Source: Diacronema lutheri (Eukaryota > Haptophyta > Pavlovophyceae > Pavlovales > Pavlovaceae). Taken from it: a stretch of 64,000 bases of DNA. A model generated the notes under the pieces. The model saw only the letters and a list, made by a program, of their open reading frames with translations, was not told where the DNA came from and made no database searches. The position numbers were made by a program, and so were the translations under genes. Below are positions 28,585-39,844 of this stretch, piece after piece (the stretch's first letter is position 1; each line of letters begins with the position of its first letter). Where the stretch lies: the NCBI GenBank assembly GCA_019448385.1, contig JAGTXO010000001.1, positions 1,798,001 to 1,862,000 on the forward strand, given 5' to 3'.

Positions 28585-30318
28585 TCAGACGGTCGGAACC
28601 TCGTCGAGCGCGCGCTTGAGTCGCGCAGCGCGTTCACGCGCGGCTTCGAGCGCGACGCTTGCTGCGCCGAGCGCGCGCTCGGCTGCGAGCACGTCGCGCT
28701 CCGTTGCCGCGCGCAGCTCGCCGAGCTCCGCCGGGCTGAGAGTGGTGACGCCACCCTCATCGAGTGCAGCTGCGAGCTCGTCGGCCTGCCGCGCCTCAAG
28801 CACGGTGACCATGCCTCCGAGCCCGCCAATGTTGACTGTCAGCCGACTGCTCAAGGCCCACAGTGCTGCACTCGCGAGCTCAGCCGCGCCGGCGCTTGTC
28901 GCGGCGGCGCGCGCTGCGCGCTGCGCGCTGTCCTCTCGCGCGCTCGCGGCCAAGCCGGCCCACCGCGCGGCGAGGACGCGCGCGTTGTGCTCTGGGAGCG
29001 CCTGCTCGAGCGCGCGGCTGAGTCCGGGGAAGGTGAGAAGCACCGCTTTGCCGCAGTCCGGTTGGAGCACGGCGGAGAGCGAGAGGAGGAGCTGCTTCCC
29101 GTCGCGCTTGGTAAGTGCCGCGTACCCATCCTCCGTGCCGAACGGCAGCTCGCTCACAACGCGGTGCACGCGTCCGCCGCCCGGACTCTGCCCCGCTGTC
29201 CGGGTGGGCGCGAACTGACGAACAAGGTCAAAGCGCGCGTCGCACGGCTCGGGCAGCACGTCAATGGCGGAGCCTGCGCGCGCGAAGCCGCGCGCGATCT
29301 GTGCGTTCGCGCGCGCCATCGAGAGCGGCGCCGCGTCGCGGTCCGTCGAGAAGGCGTGCACGCGCTCGAAGCCGCATGCCGCCTCAAGGGCGATCGTGCC
29401 CACGCCGCCGAAGGGATCGAGCACGCGCCACGCGTCTGCGCCGGCGGGTGGCGGTGCAGACAGCCCGGCGAGCTCAAGGAGCAGGCGCGCTGTCGACGGG
29501 CGCAGGCGCTTGCGGTCGCAGTGCACGAGCCACGGGCGCGGCTCCGTGCGCAGTGGCTTGAGCGTCAACAGCTGCGGCGCGGTCGGAAGCGGAGCCGGAT
29601 CGGGCGCGTGGCAATGCAGACCGGCGAGCAGTCGGTCCTCTGCGAGCGCCACACACATGAGCACGTCGCACAATCCCGCGGCGGATGATGCGCGCTCGAT
29701 CGTCCATTCGGGGAAGCGAGCGGCCACCGCCGCCTCGACGACGCGCGACACGTCGACCGATCGGAACGCGTGCGAGCCCGAGCGGACCGTCTGTACCTGG
29801 AAGCGGACGGCGGGCGCCGATGGCCCAGCGCGCTCAATGGACGGTGCGTCAACGCCACCACGGTGTGCGTGCAGCGTTCGCAGCGCTCGCTCCCAGTCCA
29901 CGCCGTCGAGAAGGGCGTGCACGTCCTCGAGCGAGCGGATGCCTTCCGCGTGGCTCACGTACGCGAGGAGACTCTGCGCCCACGGCAGCGCGAGCGGCCA
30001 CGGCGGCAGCGCGTGCGACGTGGCGGATGAAAGTGCCTCGAGCGACGTGGGGTGCGGGCGCGGGTGCTCGACCGGCAGCGCCACGTGCGATTCGATCAAC
30101 AGCGCCTCGACAGCAGCGACGCCGGCGAGTGTGCCCTGCAGCTCGCGGCCGGCCGCAAAGCTCACCGTGGCGGGAGTCTGCAACGCGCAAAAGCTCGTGC
30201 GCGCGCTCTCCAGCGCGGCAGGCCCCAACCCCGCGGTGACGAGGGCAAGGTAGACGAAGGGCGCCGGCGTCGTGTCCGCCGCCCGCGCGTACAGCGCTCG
30301 GCGCGCGAACGTCCGCAT
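28585..30318 (-). CDS. THUMPD2/3-type RNA guanine-N2 methyltransferase
   Basis: An uninterrupted ORF; the ATG at 30318 gives 577 residues. The N-terminal half contains a THUMP-like part (APFVYLALVTAGLGPAALES onward; VPxVYL-type start) and the C-terminal half a class I methyltransferase: WRVLDPFGGVGTIALEAACG is motif I in the DPFGGVGT form, AFSTDRDAAPLSMARANAQI is motif II, and VVSELPFGTEDGY is the (D/N)-x-PFG catalytic motif of THUMPD2/THUMPD3. These enzymes make m2G in tRNAs or U6 snRNA. A charged coiled-coil tail (EARERAARLKRALDEV) closes the protein. An upstream in-frame reading to 30543 exists but is antisense to the plastid ABC-F presequence. Which of the two paralogues it represents is not resolved. 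Confidence 0.82.
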   Translation of the reverse strand: MRTFARRALYARAADTTPAPFVYLALVTAGLGPAALESARTSFCALQTPATVSFAAGRELQGTLAGVAAVEALLIESHVALPVEHPRPHPTSLEALSSATSHALPPWPLALPWAQSLLAYVSHAEGIRSLEDVHALLDGVDWERALRTLHAHRGGVDAPSIERAGPSAPAVRFQVQTVRSGSHAFRSVDVSRVVEAAVAARFPEWTIERASSAAGLCDVLMCVALAEDRLLAGLHCHAPDPAPLPTAPQLLTLKPLRTEPRPWLVHCDRKRLRPSTARLLLELAGLSAPPPAGADAWRVLDPFGGVGTIALEAACGFERVHAFSTDRDAAPLSMARANAQIARGFARAGSAIDVLPEPCDARFDLVRQFAPTRTAGQSPGGGRVHRVVSELPFGTEDGYAALTKRDGKQLLLSLSAVLQPDCGKAVLLTFPGLSRALEQALPEHNARVLAARWAGLAASAREDSAQRAARAAATSAGAAELASAALWALSSRLTVNIGGLGGMVTVLEARQADELAAALDEGGVTTLSPAELGELRAATERDVLAAERALGAASVALEAARERAARLKRALDEVPTV

Positions 30319-30364
30319 CGTGCGGAAAAGAAATTCTGCGCGCCACGAGCGCGCGGTGCTTGCG

Positions 30365-32364
30365 ATGAGAAGAAGGTCGATCGTCGCGCTCGCGTTGCTC
30401 GCGTCCTTCGTGGGGCCCTCGCTGAGCGCGCTCGCCGCCGCGCGCGCGCGAGGCCTGCCGCTCGTCGTGCGCGGCGCGGCGCGTGCGCCCGCGCGTGCGG
30501 CGGTGGTGGCGATGGCGAAGAAGGGCGCCAAAGGCGGCAGCAAGGGCGCATCGCTCCAGCAGAAGGATCAGCGCGCGGCCAAGCAGGCCTCGGCGGCGCG
30601 GACGTTCGAGGACCAGACGAAGCAGTTCATGTTTACGATGCTCCACCTCACCAAGGCGCTGCCCGACGGCTCGCGCACCCTCCTCAAAAACATCAACCTC
30701 TGCTTCTACCCGGGCGCGAAGATTGGCGTCGTCGGGTTGAACGGCTCGGGCAAGTCCACGCTGCTCAAGATCATGGCGGGCGTCGACAAAGAGTTTGACG
30801 GCCAGGCGCGACCAAAGGACGGGATCTCGATCGGCTATCTTCCACAGGAGCCCGAGCTCACGGGCGAGACCGTCGACGAGTGCATGAAGAACGCGATGGC
30901 CGACGGGCAGCGGGTGCTCGACCGCTTCACCGAGCTCTCCGCGCGCCTCTCAGAGCCGCTCGACGAGGACGAGATGCAGGCGGTGGTCGACGAGACGGCG
31001 CGAGTGCAGGATCAGATTGAGGCAAGCAATCTGTGGGAGCTCGAGCGCGTCGTCGAGCGCGCGACAGTCGCGCTGCGCTGCCCGCCGGCCGATGCTAAGA
31101 CGGCCGTCCTCTCCGGCGGTGAGAAGCGCCGCGTGGCCCTCGCCGCGCTGCTCATCCAGGGGCACGACATGCTGCTGCTCGATGAGCCAACCAACCACCT
31201 CGACGCGGCGTCCGTCGGGTGGCTCGAGCAGTTCCTCGACACGTTTACCGTGCGCGCCGCGCGCCGCCGCGCGCCGCCGCGCGCGCACTCACCACCGCCC
31301 GCCGCCGCACGGCGTGGGCGCAGGGCACCGTCGTCGCGATCACTCACGACCGCTACTTCCTCGAGAACACGTGCAAGTGGATCCTCGAGCTCGACCGCGG
31401 CGAGGGCGTGCCGTTTGAAGGCTCTTACTCGGGCTGGTTGCAGGCTAAGGCGTTGAAGCTCGCGCAGGAGAAGAAGGATGATTCGGCGCTGCAGCGCACG
31501 CTGAGCAACGAGCTCGAGTTCATCAAGCAGACGCCAAAGGGCCGCGCGTCCATCTCAAAGGCGCGCCTCCGCCGGTACGACGAGCTTGCAAACATGCCCG
31601 CGCGCGAGCGGCTCGCACACTCCACCCAGATTTACCTGCCGCCCGGCCCGCGGCTCGGTGAGCGCGTGATCGAGGCGCGCGGGCTGCGCAAGACGTTTGG
31701 CGACCGCGTGCTCATTGACGATCTGAGCTTCGACCTCCCGCGCGCCGGCATTGTGGGGATCGTCGGGCCAAACGGCGCGGGCAAGTCGACGCTGCTCCGA
31801 ACGATCCTTGGCCTCGAGAAACCGGACGGCGGCGAGCTGCTCATCGGCGAGACGGCCAACATCGTGTGCGTCGGGCAGGACCGTGACGGTCTGAGCGACG
31901 ACAAGTCGGTCTTCGTCGAGATCACGGACAACGACAATGAGATCTCGCTCGGCACGTCGAGCGTCCTCTCGCGCGCCTACGTCTCATGGTTTGGCTTTCG
32001 CGGCACCGATCAGCAGAAGCTCGTCAAGAACCTGTCGGGCGGCGAGCGCAACCGCGTGCAGCTCGCCAAGCTCGTGCGCTCGGGTGCAAACGTGCTGATG
32101 CTCGACGAGCCGACCAACGACCTCGACGTCGACACGATCCGCTCCCTCGAGGAGGCGCTGCTCGACTTTGCGGGCTGTGCGCTCGTTGTGAGCCACGACC
32201 GCTACTTCCTCGACCGCGTCGCGACGCACATCCTCGCGTTCGAGGGCGACTCAAAGGTGACGTACTTTGAGGGCAACTACGCCGAGTACGAGGAGGCGTA
32301 CCGCGCGCGCGTGGGCGACGAGGCCGCGCAGCCGAGGCCAGCCAAGTTTGCCGCGCTGGCCTGA
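30365..32364 (+). CDS. ettA: EttA-type ABC-F translation factor, probably plastid-targeted
   Basis: Exons 30365-31249 and 31324-32364 give 641 residues. The N-terminus (MRRRSIVALALLASFVGPSL, cleavage near SALAA) is a signal peptide; the next 35 residues are Arg/Ala-rich without acids, like a transit peptide. This two-part form directs proteins into secondary plastids. The first ABC domain has VVGLNGSGKSTLLKIM, signature LSGGEKRRVAL and Walker B LLLDEPTNHLD. The EttA-like linker and arm (PKGRASISKARLRRYDELAN) follow, then the second ABC domain with VGPNGAGKSTLLRTIL, LSGGERNRVQLA and LMLDEPTNDLD. EttA gates the ribosome E site according to energy state in bacteria; the plastid copy presumably acts on plastid ribosomes. 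The 74-bp intron starts GTGCGC. The divergent THUMP methyltransferase starts 46 bp away. Confidence 0.9.
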
Positions 32365-32412
32365 CCCTGAGATTTGTCCTCAATGACGCACCGTTTTCGT
32401 TCTTTTCTGCTC

Positions 32413-33417
32413 CTACGCAACGTCTAATTCGGCGAGCGTCACGCCGAGGGCCGCGTCGAGGAGCTGCACGCGCGGCCCGTTGCCGCAGACGGCAATCAGA
32501 CCGCCATCGCCGTGCGCGGTGGTCGAGTCGACGCCGAAGAGCGAGGTGGACGTGCAGGTGACGCGCTGCACGAGCGAGCCTGCGAGCGTCCACTCGTACA
32601 CGCTCGGCTCGGCCCCGACCGACAGCACCGAACTCGGCGAGTGCGCGGCGAAGCGCAATTGCTGCGGCGCGGCGCCCGTCGGCATTGCGGCCGTGCACGT
32701 CTGGGCGGTGAGGCTCCACGTCGTGAGGACAGCGGCGCCCCAGCCGCAGACGAGCCAGTCCTCCGTCGCATCGACCTGCGCGCACGAGCACCAGCCGCCC
32801 GCGCCGCCCGGCGGGCGCAGCGTCGCCGCGCTCTCGGCAACGCGCACGTCCCACAAGCGCGCCGTCCCGTCCTCCGAGCCCGTCACAATCTGCCGCGCGT
32901 GCGGACGGGAGGCGACGCAGTGGAGGTAGCCCTCGTGGCCTGCAAAGTTGCGCACGAGCTTGCACGTACCCAGGTCCCACGCGTACGCGTTGCCGTCGCC
33001 CGCCGCCGTGTAAAGGGCGCGCTCGCGCTCGTCGACCGCGAGGCCGTTGCACTCCGAGAGGGCACCAACGGAGCCCAGCGCGCCCATCGCGCGCGGGTGC
33101 TCGAGCCGGAAGGCGGGCGCAGGCGTCTCGCCACGCGCGGCCGCCTCGACCGCGGCGGGCCACGCCCAGCCCGCGATGTCCGTGTCGCCGCCCGTCACGA
33201 GGAGCTGGTGTCCTTGCACGCTCGCAAAGTGCAGCGAGTAGACCGCGTTGCCGTGCGCGGCGAACGAGGCGTGCGCGCCGTCGTGCGGGCTCGCGCTGTC
33301 GGCGGTAGCGGCACGGCCGAGCGCCGGCGCCACGGCCCAGACGTGCACGCGGCCCGAGCTCGCCGCGCAGACGAGGTGCGCGCCGTCGGGCGAGAAGAGC
33401 GCCGCGAGGCCGGGCAT
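32413..33417 (-). CDS. THOC6: THO complex subunit 6 (WD40)
   Basis: A single-exon 334-residue beta-propeller. Recognisable segments are FSPDGAHLVCAASSGRVHVW, AAHGNAVYSLHFASVQGHQL, VTGGDTDIAGWAWPAAVEAA, GHEGYLHCVASRPHARQIVT followed by GSEDGTARLWDVR, and DATEDWLVCGWGAAVLTTWS. The pairing of the GGDTDIAGWAW and EDWLVCGWGAA blades is that of THOC6, whose human form has AGDGEVKAWLW and SDWMVCGGGPA at the same places. THOC6 belongs to the TREX complex, coupling transcription and mRNA export. The ATG at 33417 is the first in frame. The divergent EDR2-like gene starts 59 bp upstream. Confidence 0.82.
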   Translation of the reverse strand: MPGLAALFSPDGAHLVCAASSGRVHVWAVAPALGRAATADSASPHDGAHASFAAHGNAVYSLHFASVQGHQLLVTGGDTDIAGWAWPAAVEAAARGETPAPAFRLEHPRAMGALGSVGALSECNGLAVDERERALYTAAGDGNAYAWDLGTCKLVRNFAGHEGYLHCVASRPHARQIVTGSEDGTARLWDVRVAESAATLRPPGGAGGWCSCAQVDATEDWLVCGWGAAVLTTWSLTAQTCTAAMPTGAAPQQLRFAAHSPSSVLSVGAEPSVYEWTLAGSLVQRVTCTSTSLFGVDSTTAHGDGGLIAVCGNGPRVQLLDAALGVTLAELDVA

Positions 33418-33476
33418 CGCGTGACGTCACGGTGCAACGCGCATCCCAAAGCCGGCCACAAAATTCTCTGAGCCGG

Positions 33477-35474
33477 ATGCCGCGCTCGTCCGGAGGGCGC
33501 GGGGAGAGCGCGGTGCCGAAGCGCGACGTGGAGCAGCGCTTCCGCTCGTTCATGAGCAGGCGCAAGCCATTCTCGCTGCTCGGCTTTCAACCCTCCGAGC
33601 TCTCGGCTGAGCTCCACGACCTGCGCATTCAGGCCGCTGCGATCGAGGCGCAGCTGCTCGAGAATGATGACAAGGTGCTGCTTGCACACGTGCGCCGCCG
33701 GTTCGGCGACTCGAGCGCGGACGCCATCACGCGCTCGGCGGCCGACGCTGCGAGCGGCAAGGCCTGCGGCGCGGGTGGCTTGGCGGCAGCCGTCGCCGAT
33801 GCGTCGGCGGCAGGCGGCGCACACCCGGGCGCAAGCGCGGGCAGCTCATGCGCCGGCAGCTTCCGGCAGAATGGCGAGATGAGCGGCGCGGCCGCGCCTG
33901 ACGCGCGAGTTGCCCACCACTCGCGCTCACCATCGTGGGGCGAGGGCGCAAAAGTCGGCCTCGCGGCCGCCGCGGGCGGGACCGCGCTTCTCGTGCTGAC
34001 GTCAGGCATCCCCGTCCTCGCAATCGGCGTCGGCCTCGTCCTCGTCGGCGGCAGCGCGGGCGCCGCGACGGCGTCGCAGTGGCGGAAGCGCAAGAGCAAG
34101 TCGGCCGGCGCGCAGGTCAACGCCGAGGAGGTAGCCAAGTGGCGCGCGCACGTCGCCCTGCTGCAGGAGAAGCTGGCGCGCTCCGAGGCGTTTACCGCCT
34201 CTGTGCTTGCGCCCGACAGCCTCGCGACGCTCGCGCACGCGGGTGGCGCGGGCGGCGCGGGCGGGCTTTCGCTGTGCAGCGCGGACGGCGGCTCGCTCCC
34301 GCCGCACCCGCCCGCCGCGCTCGCCTCGGCCGCCGCGGCCAGCGCGGGCAAGCCGCAAAAGCAGCAACCGCTGACGGCAGCGCCCGCACCGCGCGCCGCC
34401 GCAGCGGCGGCTGGCGCGGCCGCGGCCGCTGCCACGCCGCCGCGCGCCGGCAACGGCGCGCCGTGCGCCGATTCGCAAGTGCCGCCGCTGCTGCGCGAGG
34501 CCTTCGCGCAGGTGCGTTGGGCGGTCCGCTCGGACCCGAACGAATGGCGTCTGTGCGCGTGCTATGGGGCTGCGCGGCTGCTCCAGCATGTCCACTCGGG
34601 AGGGCAGGCGCCGCTCTGCCCGATCAAGGCGATCGTGCAGGTGCGCGGCGCGCGCGTGGCGCCGCGCGTCCGCGCCATGCGCTCGCTCGCCCTACTCCGC
34701 CATGCGTCGTTAAGCCGCCGTCGCCGCAAGCGCACAACCCGCGCCCTGACCGCGCACGCCGCATGCCGCGCGCTGGCGCGCGGCCAACGCCGCCAGGTCG
34801 ACGCGCCGCCGCGCTCGGTGCGCAAGATGATCCTCGACCTGCGCGACGGCCGTCGCCTCTGGGACGCCTCCTTCGAGCACGGCCATACGATTGACAAGCT
34901 TGGCCCTCATTCGGACATCGCGCACATCGTCCTTTCCGCTGTGCCCCATTTCTCGCCCTTCACCGCCGGGCACACGGGCGCGCTTGTGCCGCTGCTGCTG
35001 ATGAGCACCGCGCTCGCCGCGGACCGCGACCTCGTCGTGTGGCGGCATTGGGTGCCGCTGCCGCCCGAGCTCGTCGCCGACTCCGGCGACGCGACGACGA
35101 ACGTGGCATCGTCCGGGGGGGCGGGCGGCGGCGACGGCGGCGGTGGTGGCTTCATCGTCGTGACCGCGTCGACGCTGCACGCGGCGTGCCCGTCGGTGCA
35201 CGGGTACGAGCGAGCGCGCTGCCTGCTCGAGGCGTGGGTGATCACCCCCGTCGCCTACTCGGTCCGCTCCGAGGTGACGCACTTCTGCTCGCTTGAGTGG
35301 GCGGGCTGGCCGGGAGCGCTCGCGCGCCTCTCGCCCGCGCTGCGCGGCGCGCTCCACCGCCCCTTCTTCGAGCGGCTGGGCGCGCTCGCGCTGCACGCGA
35401 CGGCGACACACGGCTGCCTCGCCGTGCCGCTCCCGCGCCGGCTCAAGGCCGAGGGCGGCGACGCGGCCGACGCG

Positions 35475-35506
<32 letters not shown>

Positions 35507-36422
35507 GGACGGCGACGATGACGACCTCGCGCGCGGCGCGGGCGCGGCGCGCGCCGCCGACCCGACGACCGGCCTGTTCGCCGACATCTACCAGCCGCTC
35601 GACGACGTGCCGTGGCAACTGCGCACTGCGCCGACGATCGGCGGCATCGACGGCTTCTCGCAGCCCAAGGCGGAGACCTTCCGCGTTCGCTCAAAGGGCT
35701 ACCTCGGGGACCGCGTCAAGCTGCCATCCGCACCGGCCGCCTTCGACGTTGCGAACGTGTACGCATGGCGCATGCACGAGACGGTGCGGCACGTCGCAGC
35801 CGCGCCCGACTCGCCGCTCCACCGGTGGCGCGCGAGCGGGAGTACGCCGCCATTCACGCTCGTGGTGAACATGATCATCTCGGGCGCGCCAGGCTTCCAG
35901 GGCGTCTTCTTCTTCTGCATGGACGAAGAGGAGTGGAGCGTGCATCTCGCCTCTCGCGCGGCGATGGAGGCGGGACAGCCCGTCGCCTCGGCGAGCGACG
36001 CCTTCCATCGTCTGCTCGCGCAGTTCGTGAAGGAGGACTTCTCGCCCGAGGCGAACCGCTTCCGCGACGAGCGGTTCAAGCTGCTGCCTGCGATCGTGCA
36101 GGGCCCAATGCTGCTCAAAAACTCTTCGGGCAACCGGCCGGCGATCCTCGGCACCAAGCTCAAGCAGTCGTACTTCGCCGGGCCGGGCTACTTTGAGATC
36201 GACGTCGACTGCGCCTCGTCGCACGCGGCCGCGTCTGTGGTGAACATGGTGAAGGGCTATTGCAAGACGCTCGTGATCGACCTCGCCTTCATCCTGCAGG
36301 GCAACTGCGAGGATGAGCTGCCCGAGCGCGTGCTCTGCAACATCCGCTTCTCGCGCGTCGACATGAGCAAGCTGCCGCTCCGCCCGCAGTCGGGCGTGGC
36401 GCAACCCGGCGCGCAATACTGA
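33477..36422 (+). CDS. EDR2-like protein with START and DUF1336 (EDR2_C) domains
   Basis: Exons 33477-34640 and 34797-36422 give about 929 residues. The 156-bp intron is a multiple of three and has no stop, but splitting at KAIVQ|VDAPPRSVRKMILD restores the START-type domain, and the donor is GTGCGC. Residues 1-75 form a helical start. Two Gly/Ala-rich hydrophobic stretches (LAAAAGGTALLVLTSGIPVL, LAIGVGLVLVGGSAGAATAS) could be membrane hairpins. The START-like part includes ILDLRDGRRLWDASFEHGHT. The C-terminal 240 residues are EDR2_C: AETFRVRSKGYLGDRVKLPS, FTLVVNMIISGAPGFQGVFF, PAILGTKLKQSYFAGPGYFE and VVNMVKGYCKTLVIDLAFIL. Plant EDR2 binds phosphoinositides and dampens defence; the role in an alga is open. 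An AATAAA at 36428-36433 may serve polyadenylation. Confidence 0.88.
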
Positions 36423-36489
36423 GAATGAATAAAGGACACAATCCTCTGCAATCTTGCGGGTCTCGCCGCGCGCGCGCAAGCGCAGGAGC

Positions 36490-39037
36490 TTAGAGCGCGT
36501 TCTCGTCCCGCAGCGACAGCTGCAATCTGCCGTCTGACGTGGTCGATCCTCGCGCGCCGGCCGCCTCGCAGTTGCCGTTCGTCGCGCTCAAATCGCCCGC
36601 ACGCTGCAGCGGTTCGCAAGCGCCTCCCGACGCGTCGGCCTCGCTGTGCACCCCCTTTGCCTCGGATGGCGCGGGCGCCCGCACGTCCGGCGAGTCGGGC
36701 TTGGCGGGCTCTCGCTCGTGCTTGCCCGGCGTCGGCATGCATCGCATCGGGAAGGGCGACATGTCGAGCGTGCGCATGCCGTGCGCACGCTCGTCGCGAG
36801 CTGAGCCGGGCGCGCCGTTTGCGGGCGTGAGCAGAGAGTCGAGGTTGAGGAAGCCGAGGAGCTCGTCGGCACACAGCCTGTTCGAGCCGGGCGTGACCGG
36901 CGTCATCGCGTGTCGCGGCGTCATCCCTCGAGCTGCCGAGAGCACACAGGTCGGCACCGAGCGGTGAGGCCGCGGCGTCGCGTTGGGCGGCACAGCGGCG
37001 CTCGCGCCGGGCTTGGCCTTGTCGTCTGCGGGAAGCGGCGGCGGCGGCGCGAGCTGCTGCGCGGTGCGAGGCGAGAAGAGGAGGCGGTGCGAGAGGGCGT
37101 CAAGCCGAGAAACACCCGGCGCGTGCGGCAGCCGGCCAGTCCGCGCGCTCTGCGGCCTCTGAGCGCTCGAGATGCCGACGGGCGCGGAGCCACCGCTCGG
37201 CGAGAGCATAATGAGCGGCCTGTGCCGCGGTGACGCGAGGATGGCTGCCGAGCCGTGCGCGTGTGAGCTGACGATCTTGAGAAGCTCGTCGACGTCAAAG
37301 TGCATCAGCTCGTTGAGAAGGTTGGCGCCGCTCATTGGCGTGCCGCGGCCGGGCGTGAGCGAGAAGATTTTGGCCTTTGTGCGCGGCGTGACGCTCGGCA
37401 GCCCGGAAGGTGCGTCGCCGCCGCCACCTGCCGACGCGCCGGCCAGCTCGCCGGGCGAGTGCTCGCCACCGCTGCCGCGCGCGAGCTCGCCCGTGCGCGC
37501 ATCGGCGGTGAGCTGCGCTTGCACTTCGCCCTCCTCCTTGCGCTTCTTGTTGACGAGCTGCACGGACGCCTGCAGCGATGACTCGACGAGCGAGTCGCAG
37601 AAGGTCTGCAGCCAGCTCACCTGCGCGGGACGGTGAGACGGCGAGGCGGGTTGATCGAGGCGCGATGAACGGATGGGAGTCTGTGCGCGGGGAGCACGCA
37701 GGGGGCTGCACGCGCGTCTGCACGCACGTGCTTCTCGATGTTTTCAACGTCGGCGCTCGTAGGCGGGTCGGCTGCCCGAGTCCAGAGCTGCGTGGCGCAC
37801 GCGCACAATTCGCGCACGGATGCGCGTCAGTCAAGCGCTTGCTCGCATAGCTGGGCACGTGGCTGGGTGCGGTACGGCACGCTCAGGGCAGAGCGCGCGG
37901 CAGAGCGCGCCGCGCGCACCTGGTTGAGGTGCTCGATGTTCTGCATCAGCACCTGCTTGGTGCCCTTGGCAATGTCGCGGTCGGGCCCATCGCCCATCGA
38001 ACGACGTTTGCGCGCACCATTGGCGACCGGCTGCGGCGCGGGCGGGACGTCTGCCGGCGGCGGCTGCTCCGCCGCGACAACGACTGCAGGCAGTGAGGGC
38101 GGCTGCTCCGCCGCGACAACGACTGCAGGCAGTGAGGGCGGCTGCTCGGCCGCGGCGACGGTGGGCGCGGTGGGCGCGGCAGCCGCCGGCGCAGTCAACG
38201 CGCCGCGTGCGGTGCTGGGCGGTGGGCTGCTCGATTCGCCGACGCTCCGCGCCTCGGCGACCGGCCGCGGAGCGTCGGCGGCGGTGCCCTTATGCGCCTC
38301 GGCCTCCATGCAAAGACCGGGCGCGCACGCCTGCGCAGGCGGCAAGGCGCTTGCGGCAGCGGGCGGCCGGTGGATCGCAGCCGCGTGCACGTTGGGCTGC
38401 GCTGCGGATTCGACCAGCGTCCCGGCGTCCTCGGCCGCGACTGCCGCCACGAATGCGCGCGGCACAAGAACGGCGTCGACAATCGTCTCCTTCGTATCGG
38501 CGGGAGGGCCTGGCGCGTACGGGCCCTTGTGGCGATTCAGCTTGCGCAGCTCGCGGCGGAGGGCCGAGTTCCAATGGTTTTTGATCGCGTTGTCCGTCCG
38601 GCCGGGCAGACACGCCGCGATCTTGGCCCACTTGTTGCCATACGTGCGGTGCGCCTCGACGAGCATCGCCTCCTCCTCGGGCGTCCAGTTGTGCTTCTTG
38701 ATCTCCGGATCGAGCTGATTGTGCCAGCGCTCGCGGCACTGCTTGCCGGTCCGGCCGCACAGCTGTTCCGCGATCTGCGACCACTTCTTCGTGCCCAGCT
38801 CGTGCACGAGGCGCACAACGGACACGTCCTCCTACGCGCGCACGCGCGCGCACGCGTTCGGGCGCGCGCATGAGATACGTGCGCGCACGCGCCGCCGATG
38901 CGCCGCGCACTGCCCGCGGGCCAGGGCTGAGCAAGGATGCGGTGCACCTCTGCGCTCCAAGGCCGGCGGGAGGAATCCGTCCCGTCGTCCATGGCCTCCG
39001 CCCTGGAATCGTCCGCGCCGATGTCGGCCTCGTCCAT
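36490..39037 (-). CDS. MYB transcription factor (R2R3 type), 4 exons
   Basis: Exons 39037-38948, 38831-37920, 37787-37728 and 37620-36490 give about 730 residues; every junction keeps frame, including the 60-bp third exon. Repeat R2 begins across exon 1/2 as RRPWSAE|EDVSVVRLVHELGTK and continues WSQIAEQLCGRTGKQCRERW. Repeat R3 reads NWTPEEEAMLVEAHRTYGNK, WAKIAACLPGRTDNAIKNHW. The three-Trp spacing and GRTGKQCRERWHNQL are typical of c-Myb/MYB3R and R2R3 factors; no R1 repeat is seen. The rest is disordered (Ala/Pro/Ser), with a 39-bp tandem repeat giving AAEQPPSLPAVVV, a helix WLQTFCDSLVESSLQASVQL, and short motifs near LNELMHFDVDELLKIV and ADELLGFLNLDSLLTPANGA. The target genes are unknown. 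A promoter with repeated motifs lies just upstream. Confidence 0.88.
38062..38155. repeat. 39-bp tandem repeat inside the MYB coding sequence
   Basis: Two exact copies start at 38062 and 38101, and a third partial copy begins at 38140. On the minus strand each copy encodes the 13-residue unit AAEQPPSLPAVVV, so unit length preserves frame. Confidence 0.9.
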
Positions 39038-39269
39038 CTCCGTTCGAAAGCCACAGTGGGGCGTTCAAAATCAGAATCCGATTCCACCCGGACTCTTGTT
39101 GGATGGCGGGCACAAAAAGTGAAAACTGAAAAGACGACGGTGACAAAAAGTCGATCCCGGACTTTTGTTGCGCGCCGGTGAAGGACGTACGAATTTTCGC
39201 GCTCACCCTCGGCAGACGCGCGCATCCATTCGCCCGCGGCCTCGCACGGCGCACGCGTTCGCCCTGCGC
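39038..39269. promoter_or_regulatory. MYB upstream region with duplicated and inverted motifs
   Basis: CCCGGACTCTTGTTG (39087-39101) and CCCGGACTTTTGTTG (39156-39170) differ at one base. Between them ACAAAAAGT occurs at 39112-39120 and 39143-39151, close to the reverse complement of the ACTTTTGT core. The stretch is clearly poorer in G+C than its surroundings. It lies directly upstream of the MYB start and downstream of nothing but the zinc-finger gene's far end, so a promoter role for MYB is the likely reading. GAATCCGATTC at 39074-39084 is a small palindrome. Confidence 0.45.
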
Positions 39270-39844
39270 TCACGCGCCCGCGTTGTCGTCGAGCTCGTAG
39301 TTGTGCAGCAGATCGGCTGCGCGCTGGCTGTTCGCCGCATCGAGCGCGGGTGGCTGCTGCGGCGCCGCCGACTCAACCTCGCGGCTCTGCGAGACAGGCA
39401 CGTCGTGCTCTGAGTGCTGCTGCTCAAACTTGGGCACGCCAAGTGCCTGCGCCACGACGCCGGGCGGGAAGAGCGCGTCGAGCTCCGCGCCGCCGCTCGC
39501 GCCTGGCCAGCCGCCGCGCTTTGCAAGCATGGCCGCGCGATGCGCCGCCAGCACCTGAGAGACGGCGAGCGCGCCATCACGCGCGCCGTCGCGCGCCTCA
39601 CGTTGCTCGCGCGTCTCGCTGCCGCCATGGCTGGCGAGGGCGCTCGGCGGCTCTGCAAGCGGCGCCTGCTGGGGCCAGCGCGCTTGACTGAAGAGCGCGG
39701 CCGGCGGCAGCAGGCCTGGCCAGAGCTGCGGCGCAGCTGGCGCTCCGCTACGGCCCGCGCCGGCCTGCCGCGCGTGCTGCTGCTGCTGCAGGTGCGCAAA
39801 GTGCGCCATTTGCGCCATCTGCGCCATCTGCGCCGCGAAGAGCG

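Noticed and set aside
33432-33476. Earlier start of the EDR2-like protein at 33432
   Set aside because: The codon there is GTG; the first in-frame ATG is 33477.
34641-34796. Open, in-frame 52-codon segment of the EDR2-like gene taken as coding
   Set aside because: It begins GTGCGC, ends CGCCAG, reads Arg-rich and interrupts a conserved domain; it is better explained as an intron.
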